A DNA stretch of 64,000 bases from Rhytidiadelphus loreus (lineage: Eukaryota > Streptophyta > Bryopsida > Hypnales > Hylocomiaceae): positions 70,183,839-70,247,838 of the forward strand of contig OX344761.1 of NCBI GenBank assembly GCA_947034895.1, read 5' to 3'. This document shows, one piece after another, positions 48,311-60,395 of the stretch (position 1 is the first letter of the stretch; each line of letters opens with the position of its first letter). Below the pieces are notes generated by a model that saw nothing but the letters and a program-made list of their open reading frames with translations, did not search any database and was not told where the DNA came from. The position numbers and the translations under genes are program-made.

Positions 48311-49440
48311 TTTATTTGGGCCTCTAGGAGACCGTTTGAAGGTTGTTCCCTTCATTGTTCTCCCCGCAATGAGGGATGGCCGGTTGTCAGAAGAAAAAAT
48401 TCAATTTAAAAAAAAAATCCTTCAAATGCAGAAAGAAGTTGAAAAAAAGAAATTCAAAAATGAGTTGGCAGCCTCTCGGTCATGTAAGACCGCTAAGGTG
48501 TCATTGCAGCAGTCACGTTCCCTAGGTTCTCACAGCATTATAACCCACGGTCTTTCGAAGGCCCAAAAAAACATCTAATGAGTATGCACTCAACTATCAT
48601 TGCAAGAAAGACTGGTCTTATTTTGAGTCACAATGAAGGTATACCTTCTAGTCCTTCACTATAACTTTTGAAGCATAAATGTCATGAACTTGAAGTTTTT
48701 ATTGGAGATGTCTAACTTGATGATAATTAGATCCCTCATTCTTTAAAAACTGAAAAAATCAGTTTATTATTAAAAATTATTTTTGTTAATTTGTTACACT
48801 ATGAGATTTAGGGGTTTTCACTACATTAGGAGTCCCCAAATTTAATGATTTAGAGCTGAAATTTTCATGGTCTATTTGCATAGTAGGAAAGAATATTCCC
48901 ACTAAAGGAAATCTAAAAGTATATTATTTTGTCTCCTCCACATGACTGCAAACAACACTCCCATTGTGCACAATTTTTGAACAATGAAGATGGTTCTAAG
49001 ATCAATCTTTTGGTGAAATTTCATCACTATGAATTCTTCTCAAATGGACAATTGTTAATTTTTTTTTTAATTCTATTTTTTACAAATTAAAATGTGGAAA
49101 TACAATGACAGTGTCATGACCTCATCTTGAGGCGTGCCTATGACACCTTGGTGAGCAAAGGGGACGTTGGAGGTGACTCCCCAAGCCTTACAAGAGATGA
49201 GGTGTGAGGAATTGGGAGTCCCAAGAAATCAAAGCGTTGTAACGCTTTGCTCAAAATGAATTGCATCTATGGTTGAAAAACTTATAAGAAAATGTGTCCA
49301 TAGGTCCAAAAAATGAGAGGATCCGAGCTGGGATTCTAAAGTTATGGCTCTTCAAAATTGACAGTGTCCCGGCCACATTTCGAGATGTGGGACATGGGAG
49401 CTAAGGTTTGGGAGGATTCTTTTGAGCAAAATAGGGCATG
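48311..49440. other. stretch after SRP54 fragment
   Basis: A lysine-rich open frame continues to 48578 (GPLGDRLKVVPFIVLPAMRD, then a charged helix). It could be part of a second captured exon, but I do not recognise it. The rest is AT-rich with no gene. Confidence 0.35.
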
Positions 49441-52433
49441 CACTAGAAGAGCCCCTCGTTTTTTGTGTTGTTTTAAAAGATGTAAAAGTGCATTATTTTG
49501 AATTGAAGGCATGTCAACTCTAATGTCACCTAAAATCCGTCATAGGTAGCGTTTCTATGAACGGCTAAAATCTTCTAAAACACGCCTTGATGTCTACATG
49601 TTTTATGAAAATAGTTGCAAATACCTCGTGTTTGCACCTTCCAAAAGCCTGCCATGTCCATGCCACATAGCAGCCATGCCATTTTTTTCCGTTCGGGCAA
49701 TGTTCATTTAAAAAATAAATAAAAATTCATTGAAAAAATATGGCGCACAATAAGATTCACTAAAAAACATGTGGGATTAATGGTATTACATTATTTAGAT
49801 TTAAAATTATTTTATTATATAAAATAATTATTTAAAAATAGATGAAAGAAAAAGAATTAAAATAAACTCTAAAGTTCACAAATAGTTTATCACTTACCAT
49901 TAAAGTACTTCTAATGGAGAAGTCAAGTAATTACATAATTAGTATTTGTGTAAATGTAGGGAAGAAGGGTCACTTTTATACCAAAATCCATTGTCCGTCC
50001 ATGACAAAGGATATGGGATAATTCAAAATTGAAAACTTGACCACATTACATGTGGATGTATTTTCAAACATTCAATTTTGAACAAAATTTTTGTTTTACA
50101 TATCCCATACGGGTTGCCTTACTTAATATCAACCCACTAGTATAAAACCTAAAGGACCAAGGCTTCGTCATTGTCAATAAATCACTAGAAGAAAAACACG
50201 TCCGGCACAACCAACTACTATGCAACTAGTGCCCTATGCAACTGTCATGCAACTAGTTTCCTCTCTATTTGCACCAAATCTAATGTAGTTGTTTTGTGTC
50301 ATTGTTTTACAACATTCATTCATTGTTTTAGTTGCAAAGTAGTCATTCTGTAGTTGCAAAAAAAGACTAGGAAACAACTAGTGTCCTATGCAACTATTAT
50401 GCAACTGTAAAATGACCATAGTTGTTTCCTAGTTGTATGCTAGTTGTTTCTTAGTTGCACTCTAGTTGTTTCCTAGTTGCTTTCAAAGTTCATTCCCATT
50501 CGTGTTATATCAATTGACCCATATCAATTGTAAAGAGTACCATTAGATTGAACATATAAGACTTGTAAGTTGTTATAGTCTTATGTAATGAATTCTTTTG
50601 ATATAATTCTAAGATTTCTATAATTTGTGGGTTTCTACAATTTGTAGATTGTGTATATAAGAATTTAAAAAATAATTAAAATTCAAGAAATTTTATAATC
50701 TAGGAAATTGAATTTTGAAATCTAGGAAGAAGGTAGATCTGAAATTTTGAAATCTAGGAAGAGGGTAGATTTGAAATTTTGAAATCTAGAAAAAGGTAGA
50801 TTTGAAATTCAAAAATCTAAGAAAAAGGTAGTTCTGAAATTCTAAAATCTAGAAAGGAGGTAGATCTGAAAATTTGAAATCTACAAATCATTGAGATTTA
50901 TATTTTAAAATTTACAAATCTACAAGTTGCAAGCAAGTTGCAAGCAAGTTGCAAACAAGTTGCACACAAGGATGAAGTTCTTTGTATGGTGTCGGATGAC
51001 AAAAAACCTTGCAACTCGAGTGCAACTAATGCGACTTGTCCACTGCAACTACGGACTCTACATTGTCACCTAGTTGCAAACGTCCTATGCAACTACAAAA
51101 TGAGTTGCATACTGTAGTTGCAAAACCCCTCATTTTCTTCTAGTGAATATCCAAAATTGTCATGTATACAGAAAATAGTAAAAAACAAATTTTAATTGTT
51201 TCTTTTGCACATGTGACCATAGTATCTTACACCTGATTTGTATTAGAATTTATTGAAAAGATTTCAAAAATTTTGACCGCATACATTGCAAGATATCAGT
51301 GTTTAAAGTGAAAAAAACAAAATTTCAACGCATTACGAGACTAGATTATTTGACTTTGAACCTTTTTTGATTAAATTTTTTGCAGTGTAGAGTTTTGAGC
51401 TTCAAATCTTTATTGTGGAGAATTGAGTTGAGAGTCTAGGGAAAAAAGGGACTTCAAAAAAAACTTAATTTGTATTCTTTAAGAAATTATTAAGTAGAAA
51501 TAGGTATGAGATAGAAGGAAAATCTAAATTATTAATATCCTTAAATAGAATTATAATGCAATGATCCTAATGGTGAGATTGTTTTAGCAAGAAAACTAAA
51601 TCTTGTAGAACTTTGTTTTTGAACAATTGTAAAAATTGCATTCAAAAATGAATCCTGCAAGTTATTTTTTCAAGAAGATGTTCTAATTGCCCGAAAAACA
51701 AGATTGTCCATAACTTTCTCATAACAAATTCAAATGGAATAAATCAAAGCTTTCCATGTAGGCAAAAACATAATCTATGAGGGGAAAAAAAATTGATTTA
51801 AAATTTTAAAATTTTAGTTTGTTCCCCCTCCCCTATTTTGAGCTTATTTGGACATAACTTTTATTCTTGAGCACCGATTGAAAAAAAAATTACATTCCCA
51901 TGAAGCTAATCACGTTTTTTATCTTCAAAAAAAGTTTCAAAAAATAATGACAAAAATTCAGCCCATAGGTACTTTCCCAAAATTCCATTTGTCCCTCGAT
52001 TAGTCCCCAATGGTCCTTTAGGGGATAAAGAGCTCATTGTTTCGTTTATAATGTACATCCAATATTTTCCTTTTTATTCAAAGCATGCTATATGACTGAC
52101 CTTCCTCTATTTTTTTAACATCTGATTTGTGTTCTATCTCATCCCACTATAACTTACAAAAATTTATTCAAATGAATCTAAAACCCCTAGTTGATGTGGC
52201 ACCTCCATATTTTTTGGAACATTCTAATAAACATGACCATGTTTTATTTGATGTCCGGAAAACATACACATTCATTGTATCATCTACATGTTTTTGCTTT
52301 GACATCCCTACGTCTTCTCCAGCATTAGTAAAAATTTGCCTCCCATAGGCTCAAAATTTGTAACACATTGATGTCAATGAAAACATGGCCTGTTTCTTTG
52401 TAACACTATAGAAAACATGGGTTTCTTATAGAG
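49441..52433 (+). mobile_element. CACTA-type element with nested insertion
   Basis: Begins CACTAGAAGAGCCCCTCG and ends GGGTTTCTTATAGAG, with ATG on both sides (49438-49440, 52434-52436). The right end is degenerate. The 963-bp element at 50183-51145 is nested in it. The 5' end is of the same family as 44310 and 60396. No transposase is seen. Confidence 0.55.
50183..51145 (+). mobile_element. CACTA-type element with TGCAACTA subterminal array
   Basis: Ends CACTAGAAGAAAAACACG and ATTTTCTTCTAGTG; direct repeats AAT flank it (50180-50182, 51146-51148). Both ends carry many copies of TGCAACTA/TAGTTGCA and 'gtttcctagttg'. The middle has tandem 'gaaatctaggaagaaggtag' units. Non-coding; an inverted relative is at 53033-54278. 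Confidence 0.88.
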
Positions 52434-53032
52434 ATGCCTTATATTTTTGGAAAACTAAAAAGACAATCTTTCTAGAATTATAAGGCTCATGAAGAGATGA
52501 GTTGTGTGCTAAAAGTTATGGGCATCCAAAGAGGGGAGAGTCCCAAAGAGCTACTCTCCCGAGGAACTCGGACCTTTGGAGGGCCATAACTTCTTCAAAA
52601 CTTGTTGCATTTGAATGAATGAGTAGTCTATTGTGATTTAAAGAAAGATTAGATCACAAAAATGGACTCACACTTTGGATTTGGAGTTTGTAGTTAAAAG
52701 TTATTCAAACGGGGAGATCAAGAGTATTTGGGGGCTAGGAGACAACTTGGAAATGGGTGGCCTTCCAAGATGGGGAATGTCTTGAGTGTTTCCGGACATC
52801 TCTAAGAAGGGGGGGCTGTCAAATCCCACAAAAAGTACTATAAGAAGAGGGGTGGTCTCCCTCTTCAATTCCAAATGGTACCATGGTGAGCTATAGTGGC
52901 CACGGGAGGTGCAGTCCACTCTATGATGTGAAAGTCGTAGACCTAGGCAAAACCCCTCGGACATTGTTTTCAATGGAGACCACAACAAAGATTTGATATT
53001 CCTTGGTTTTCCTACATGTCCATAGTGAAGTG
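52434..53032. other. spacer between CACTA elements
   Basis: No gene. An open frame on the minus strand (52701-53060) runs into the adjacent transposon end and is not credible. Confidence 0.4.
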
Positions 53033-54278
53033 CACTAGAAGAAAATGAGGGGTTTTGCAACTACACTATGCAACTAGTTTTTCAATTGCATAGGACATTT
53101 GTGACTAGTTTGCGACTGGTGATAATTTGGAGACTTGTAGTTGCAGTAAACTCTCTAAAATCTAGGAAATAGGTGGAACAATTGTCAAAGTCACATCTCG
53201 CATGTCACTCATTTGGAACTTGTTTGGAACTTGTAAATTTGTAGATTTTAAAATATTAATCTCAATGATTTATAGATTTCAAAATTCAATATCTAATTTC
53301 TTTCTAGATTTTAGAATTTCAGATCTAGATTTTTCTAGATTTTTGATTTTCAAATCTAGATTTTTTTAGATCTTTGAATTTCAAATCTATCTTTTTTCTA
53401 GATTTCAAATTTTTAGATCTACTTTCTTCTTAGATTTCAAAAATTCAAATATTGATATTCAATAGATATTATTGGTTAAGGAAACCTTACAATTTCATAG
53501 ATTTAAATTTTGTTTTGGCTTTTAAATATTATTTGATTTCTATAGATTATAAAGATCTACAAATTGTAGAAATCTATACTGTATAGAAATCTACAAATTT
53601 TAGATTTCTATAATCTATAGATATCTATAAATTGTAGAACTTTTAGGATTCTATCAATAGAATTCATTGTATTAGACTTCAACAACTTACAAGTCTTATA
53701 TGTCCAACCTAATGGTACATTTTACAATTGATATGGGACAATTGATATGAGACAAATGGGAATGAACTTTGAAGCAACTAGAAAACAACTAGGAAACAAC
53801 TAGTGTATGACTTAAAAGTGATTAGGAAACAACTAACTTCACTACTAGAAAATTCAATTTTTTTGTTGATTTGGTTGCATTCATTTGGTTCACTTTTGTA
53901 TTGATTTTTATCCAAATCAACAAATTACTCTCCGAATCAACAAAAAGGTGAATCAAATTTATGCAACCAAATCAACAAAAAAGTTGAATTCTCTAATAGT
54001 ATAAGAAACAACTAGTATACAACTAGAAAGCGACTAAGAAACAACTAGAAAGTGACTAGGAAACAACTATGGTCATTTTACAGTTCCAATCTTTTCCTAG
54101 TTGTTTCCTAGTCGTTTTTTGCAACTATAGATTGACTATTTTGCGACTAAAAAAATGTATGTACAACATGTTTTATGTTAGATCTCGTGCTAATAGAGAG
54201 GATTACAGTTGCAAAGTAGTTGTATAGGACACTAGTTGCATACTAGCCGATTGTGCCAGACATGTTTTTCTTCTAGTG
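53033..54278 (-). mobile_element. CACTA-type element, inverted relative of 50183-51145
   Basis: Ends CACTAGAAGAAAATGAGGGG and ATGTTTTTCTTCTAGTG with direct repeats GTG (53030-53032, 54279-54281). It has the same TGCAACTA/ACAACTAG subterminal motifs and 'tagatttcaaa' central units, in reverse orientation. A smaller MITE is nested at 53840-54001. Confidence 0.88.
53840..54001. mobile_element. nested CACTA-type MITE
   Basis: Palindrome from CACTACTAGAAAATTCAA to TTGAATTCTCTAATAGTA, with internal 'tgttgatttggttgcat' and 'atgcaaccaaatcaacaaa' inverted. The last base of the right end is mutated. No clean target duplication. Confidence 0.65.
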
Positions 54279-55129
54279 GTGCACGACCTTCAACTAGATT
54301 ACATTGGGATTTTTAGAGCGAGTTTCCCCTTCTTTGGGGGAAAAAGATTCCTCACAAGGAAAATTAGCGGCCCTCCAACATCAACACCGCACTTCTTGGA
54401 AATATAGCAAGCGAGGCAACCATGAGCACGTTGCAAGGTTGTGTGAACCGGATCACATACTAAATCCATTTCATAAACATGCCATTGGTGCATTACAGAC
54501 TTTGCTCAAAAACACAATTGCAAACATCTATTGAAGATATGAGAGCTAATATGTTGTGGTGAGTTGCAACATCCATAACTCGGTTGAGTTTTGAGTCTCC
54601 GCAATCAATCATGCTCCTTTTCCATTCTTTTAAAAGACCTACAAGTTGATTGATTTCAGCTGCAGGAAGGGTCTACGAGGGTCAAGAGCAATTTCAGCAG
54701 CTAGAGTTCACCAAAAACTGTCCAGACTCTAAGGCCATGACATGGATTTGAATTTATTTGATAATTTGTAAAAAAGCAAAAAAACAAAAATTGCCAATCC
54801 AACACTTACCTTTGTTGTGGACCTTGAGTGATGAATGTGCAATGCAACCTAGAAGTCAGTCATATTGAATAATAGCTTGAAAATTTGAAGATGCTCATTG
54901 GCTTCAACTTATGAAGGTGAACTTAGTGGGAAATTGGGAAGAATCGAAGAATCCAATCCAACATTCATTTAAGAGAGGGCTTTCAATTGGAACAGAGTGC
55001 CACAAACGAAGGGGTTGTATCTAGGATTGTCAAGAGAGTAGAAGCATTGAACAACAATGTTGCATTGTTGTTGAATGCTTCCAATCAAAATTTGGTCGAA
55101 TTACTGAGGCATTTGGCAAAGATCACTAT
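54279..55129. other. spacer with possible decayed exons
   Basis: 54304-54534 and 54987-55126 hold open frames of ordinary amino-acid composition; the second includes IVKRVEALNNNVALLLNA. Neither is recognised. 'gatgctcattggcttcaact' followed by 'tatgaaggtgaac' near 54890 recurs near 60285, hinting at a shared source gene. Confidence 0.35.
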
Positions 55130-56795
55130 GGGCCGGTATATACACGGCCTAAGGCCCGATGGAAGGCCGGCCTAATTTGCCTCTAATTCGGCCCACAATC
55201 CGACCCCAAATCACCACTCCGGCCCTAGATAATGTAAAGGGTTGAGGCCAAATTATGGGGCCGAATTCCAATTCATCACTCCGACCTACATAATATAAAG
55301 TGTTGAGGCCCGATTCTAAGGCCGAATTTTTGATTAATGTGCTCTTGGATTTTTGGAATGCTCAATTAAAAAAATCTAAGACATGCATCTTTTCCTTTCT
55401 CTTATTATTTTTTCTATTTCAAAAAAATAAAAGAATTTTTTTTCCCTATTTATTCTGTTTCAAATATAGAAAAAAAAGTTTTAAGACTTTTTTAGACTTT
55501 TTCTTTTTCTTCCTACTTTACCTATTTCAAAATGGAAGAGAGAGTTTCTTACTTTTTTTTAACCTTTTCCACTCTCTTCCTATTTTTTCTATTTGGAAAA
55601 AAGAAGTTCTTTGACTTCTTTTGAACCTTTTCTTTTTTCTTGACATTTAAACTAGAATTGACATTGAAAAAAGATTTGTAGCCCCACAATAGTTGTCATT
55701 TATTAAACACACAATTCAAGAAAACATCTATTTTTTTTTATCTCTTTTTCAAATCTATATTTTTAGTTTATTTTAAAGAAAAGCATGAAATCTTTTATTA
55801 TGAAAACTTGATTGGATTCAATAATAAATGTAAATTAGGTTTTACCCTACATGTTATTTCTAGTAGCATAATATTTCCTTACCATATTCTTTTTTCAAGT
55901 ATTTGTCATCAAAATTGATAAAAAAAAAACATTATCTCATAGATGTTAAAGTATTGCAATGGTTAATAATAATAACATTGGTTATTAACAATAAAATTGG
56001 TTATTAATAATAAAATTAATAAAATTAATGATTAACAATAAAATTAATGATTAACAATAAAATTAATGATTAACAATAAAATTAATGATTAACAATAAAA
56101 TTAATGATTAACAATAAAATTAATGATTAACAATAAAATTAATGATTAACAATAAAATTAATGATTAACAATAAAATTAATGATTAACAATAAAATTAAT
56201 GATTAACAATAAAATTAATGATTAACAATAAAATTAATGATTAACAATAAAATTAATGATTAACAATAAAATTAATGATTAACAATAAAATTAATGATTA
56301 ACAATAAAATTGGTTAATAACATCTTGTGTTAAAACAATTGTAAAGACTGAACAAAACTTCAAAACTTCTATTCAAACATGAAATAAGCTTTTCTAACTT
56401 ACTACAACATGACCCAAACGCAATGGCTCCTTCAATATATACCAGTGTTCCCAAAATTTAGCAATACAGATGGGATTGAGCTCACAATTAATAAACATGT
56501 ACCAAAAAGGAAACAAATGACCTTGCATAGTAGACGGTGGAGCCTAATCTGGCCCCAATCCGGCCCTCGATGGGAAATTAGGCATCCAAAACCTCGGCCC
56601 GATGGCTCCCTTGGGGCTGGATGGTTTGGCGCCAAAATCATGCCATCTAAGAAGACACATAAGATAAGTTGTGGTTCCAATCTGGCCCTAGTATAAAGCT
56701 CTTGGGCTAGATTTGGAGAAATAGAATGATCCCATTGGTTCAAACTTGGAGAGTTCCGGACGGCCTTCAATCCAGCCCCAAGTATAAACTAGCCC
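55130..56795 (-). mobile_element. 1666-bp PIF/Harbinger-like element, copy B (inverted)
   Basis: Reverse-orientation partner of 41563-43228. Ends GGGCCGGTATATACACGG and TATAAACTAGCCC; direct repeats TAT (55127-55129, 56796-56798). Many GGCCGG motifs seen in copy A are CTGG, CCGA or CCTA here, the pattern expected from CpG decay. It has no transposase. Confidence 0.82.
56025..56310 (-). repeat. 19-bp minisatellite in element copy B
   Basis: About 15 nearly identical units of AACAATAAAATTAATGATT. The matching array in copy A, read on the same strand, has AACAATAAAATTCAGTATT, so each array has its own homogeneous consensus. Confidence 0.9.
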
Positions 56796-57041
56796 TATCT
56801 TTAGAAAAGTGAATCCAAACACTTCTTGTGATGATCAAAGCACATAAACAAATATCGATGAGCAAGTTATATCAACTAGTGCTAAGTTTTGGACTCTAGC
56901 TGTAAAAGGGGGAGCACCTCATCCTCTTGAGCATGTAAAATCTTTTTTGTCAAGCAAATGGCCGGAATGTCAAGCTTAAATGTAGTTGATTTGTTGTAAC
57001 TTGGAAAACGATCACCTCTAGTGAACTTTCCGAGATATTGG
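56796..57041. other. short spacer
   Basis: No gene or element recognised between the Harbinger-like element and the following MITE. Confidence 0.4.
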
Positions 57042-57237
57042 CACTAGAGGAAAACCGTGTTAAAATCCCTGAAATTACGTCACCTTGTTTTCGTTGAGTT
57101 CCCGTTTTAGAACATAGTCAAAATGCAAAAAAACGCTTTTTTATGTTTTTTTACATTTTGACTGCATTTTGAAACAAGAACTCAACGAAAACAAGGTAAC
57201 ATGTTTTCAGGGATTTTAACATAGTTTTCTTCTAGTG
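57042..57237. mobile_element. CACTA-type MITE
   Basis: 196-bp near-perfect palindrome with ends CACTAGAGGAAAACCGTGTT and its counterpart, and direct repeats TGG (57039-57041, 57238-57240). The short central loop lies in 'aaaaaaacgcttttttatg'. Confidence 0.88.
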
Positions 57238-57978
57238 TGGAAACTTTTACTACCTCCTATTTACATACTTTTAGTGCAACTCCAATTCTTTATACATAGA
57301 TTAGCATTTCAGATTTTATGTGAGTTAATCCTTAAAAGGACATTTGAGGTTCTAGCAACGCTACCCAAACTTGGATTCCAAGATCTTTCAATTCTTAAAT
57401 GGGCATCATATTTCTCAGTTTTGACTTCAATTGAGAACAATTTCTATGTTTGCATGCTTCATGACTTCATTTTGTCAAACTAAATTCCTTCATTTTTAAT
57501 TGAACCAAGCCCTAAATACTCTAAAATCTTTGTCAAAAGAGGTGATACAACAATTGGGCATGGGATGAGCGTCTAGCACGGCTTGAGTATCTCATTATGG
57601 ATAATCTACCTTCGTCATCCAATGGATCTCAAATTACTCAAAGAGTGACTTGGCTCGGTCTCACATGGTAGGAGGTCATTGCTTCACATCCTTTGTATAA
57701 GCTTCATTGAAGAATCATGATGCACATGCAGAATCTAGAAGTTTTTTTGGTCGCAATAGGAAACCTATAGAATAGCTTTCATTCTCATATGTGCTTTTAT
57801 AAATTCCATTTCTTTTATCTATTTTCTTTATATCTTGTACACCTTTCCATGTTAGGGTTGAGCACTTTGCCTGTTGTTTATTCATATGTTTAATTTTCAT
57901 GATTGCTTTTCAATCAGCAATATATGAGGCTATGACAATTTCTAGACTTGTAAATTATTCTTTGGTGGTTTATACTCA
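57238..57978. other. spacer with possible decayed exons
   Basis: Open stretches such as FEVLATLPKLGFQDLSILKW (near 57345) and LARLEYLIMDNLPSSS (near 57575) look more protein-like than background, but stops and lack of recognisable family prevent a call. Confidence 0.3.
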
Positions 57979-59429
57979 CACTACAAGAAATCGTTGTCCG
58001 ATGTGATTGTCCGGAATGACTGCAAAACTGTCATGTTGCAGTCACGTGACTAATAAATGACTTCAGGGCCCTACTGTCATTTCGGACGAGTCATTTATTA
58101 AATGACTTCTAGTTTATTATCACCATCCAATATTGCCTTGGATGGAAAAGTGGATGATAACAATGAGGGAAAAGAAGGATAAAGAAAAGAGCCTAATGAA
58201 GATGTATTCAATCATTTTGAAGTCATTTTCTAGTTGCAGAGGACCCCTCATGAATTTGACGTGGACTTCCACGTAGGCAATCATTTACTAGACTAGTCAT
58301 TTTAAAGTCACGATAGACCCTTTACAAATCTGACGTGGACAACCACATTAGAAGTCATATTGTAGTCATTTAGAAGTTGTAGTGGAGTCTTTGCACCACT
58401 CTAGTGGACTGACACGTGGCAAGTCATTTCTGAAGTGATTTGAATTTAGAATTTTCAAGTTGTGGCAATGTGTAAGAAGGACTGTACTAACAATTGCATG
58501 GGAAGTAGGCATTCTACAGTCACATATGAAACAAGAAATTATATAAAATACATCATACGCCATATATAATACATCAAATACCATATACCACACACAATAT
58601 TTGACAAATGTATTGCATGACTTTTAAAGCCACTTAGTGTGTAAGTGTAAAGAGTTGAAATGACAAACCTTTTATACAAGTGGGGTGATAGGAGGCAAGA
58701 CAAACCATGTGGGACATATAAAACACAGAAATTGTGTTGTAAGTAATATTTTAGATCTCATTTAGGACTAGTAGATTAATTGTTTTCAAAAAACTTTGAA
58801 CTAATAAAAGTTTGGAATTCAATCTCACTTTCATCTCCAAAAATTTGTTTTAGATTTTGAGCCTCAAATCAAAAGTTGTGGATAAATTTGAGAAGAAGAT
58901 TGGAAAGAATATTTTCTTATCATTTGTTTTGATTCTAGTAATGTAGAAAAAATAATGTAGTTGCATAGAAGTCACAGACCCTACGTAGTTGCATAGAAGT
59001 CACAATGCAATGTAAACACAGTCATATATCTTTCCTTCCAGTCTTTCTTACATCGTTATCTTTATCAAATATTGAAAGAAAATGTATGTATAGTCATTTT
59101 CTAGTCTTGAGGAAGTCATTCTGCAGTCATTTTTAAGTGAGTTCCAGACGTTTTGTAACCAATGCGTGACTTCACTGTAACTACCAAAAACCAGTCAGGA
59201 ACACGACCTGCTACGTCACGCTGTTCGCAGCATAGTGGACGGAACACTGTGGATGAAACTGTACGCCGTTCTTATGTTCATCCCGTAGTCACGATCGCGA
59301 CTGCTACGTGACTGCGCATGTGCAGTTTTTGGCAATTTGGTGCAATTATGGAGGTAGAGTCACGCTACAGTCACATCAGACAAGGAGTCACATTTTTGCA
59401 GTCATTCTGGACAACGTTTTCTTGTAGTG
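57979..59429 (+). mobile_element. CACTA-type element with AGTCATT subterminal array
   Basis: 1451 bp with ends CACTACAAGAAATCGTTGTCC and GGACAACGTTTTCTTGTAGTG. Flanking triplets are TCA and TTA, a one-base mismatch. Repeated AGTCATT/TGACT motifs crowd both ends. The centre shares a degenerate ATATGG repeat with 44310-47728. No transposase frame. Confidence 0.82.
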
Positions 59430-59599
59430 TTATGATAGGCAACACAGTCACTTCAACACAATCACTTCCGGTGCCTGGCATCTAAAATTAAGCGATGGGG
59501 GAGCTCTTTCCATGGCAAGCTAATGAAGCCAATTGAAGAAACTTCAATGCTGCCAAAAGCAATGTATTGAAGGTGGACAAGCTACTGAAGGGTCTAATT

Positions 59600-60150
59600 T
59601 TGTGACTTCGAACAGTGCCTCTTCAAGAATGGTCATACGATGGTGGTGACCGTGACCCCTTCATCAAACTTAATGAAATACTAATTTCCACTTTTCTTGC
59701 CTGAACATACATCTGACTATTCCGGAGTAGCCGAGTAGGTCACTGCCTTCAACGACAAAGGTCTGCAGAAAATCGTAACCAAGGGTCCTCATGCAAAGTT
59801 ATTTCAAATAGGTGCTGCGCATCTTGAAAGCCTGTAGTGAACAGGCTGCATGTTTCTTACTTGCAATCTAAGAAAAAACCCAAGTCTGGAAGTTGCAAAC
59901 ACCGTACACCACCACGTGAGAAATGTTTAGTGATTTGGTTATTGTAAACAGGCCATTGTCATTGTCGAAACAAAATTCCAATATGGTTATACTACGGGGC
60001 CTTCATTTTGGTTGTTTATCGAGCATCAATCCTTTGATATGCGCATTATTTCTAGTGGACTTTGATGGTGATAGCATGCACCTATTTGTGCTTCCACTGT
60101 TTGAGGTATTTGCTGAAGTGCACAAAATCATGCCTTTGTCCAATTAGTTA
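59600..60150 (+). pseudogene. relic of RNA polymerase largest subunit, Pol IV/V-like
   Basis: Three ordered pieces of the RPB1-type catalytic core survive. At about 59620-59690 the frames give RMVI and then GDRDPFIKLNEI, split by a frameshift. At about 59740-59830 there is VTAFNDKGLQKIVTKGPH. At about 59930-60120 there is DLVIVNRPLSL, INPLICALFLVDFDGDSMHLF and FAEVHKIM. DFDGD is the active-site motif that binds the catalytic metal. INPLIC and HLF next to it resemble plant Pol IV/V largest subunits (NRPD1/NRPE1) more than Pol II, by recall of the families. Stops and shifts separate the pieces, so it is dead. It lies between a CACTA element and a MITE, which suits capture or an old gene torn by insertions. 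Confidence 0.75.
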
Positions 60151-60395
60151 ATGTATCCCCAAAGTGGTGACATACTCAAACACCATCTCTTAGCTCTCTG
60201 TAGTGCTAAAAGACAAGGGCAAACTACAACAATTGCTTTCCTGGTTGCAATTACAAAATCTTGTACACTAGTATGGCTAAAGATGCTCGTTGGCTTCAGC
60301 TTATGAAGGTAAACCTAGAGCATTGCTTTTGAAAGTTGACGAATCTTATGAGAGCACTTCAAAATATTAAACACCATGAATTGTGCATTGATTCA

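Noticed and set aside
41950..56310. 19-bp arrays considered as a CRISPR-like array
   Set aside because: Units are contiguous without unique spacers and lie in plant transposons; they are minisatellites.
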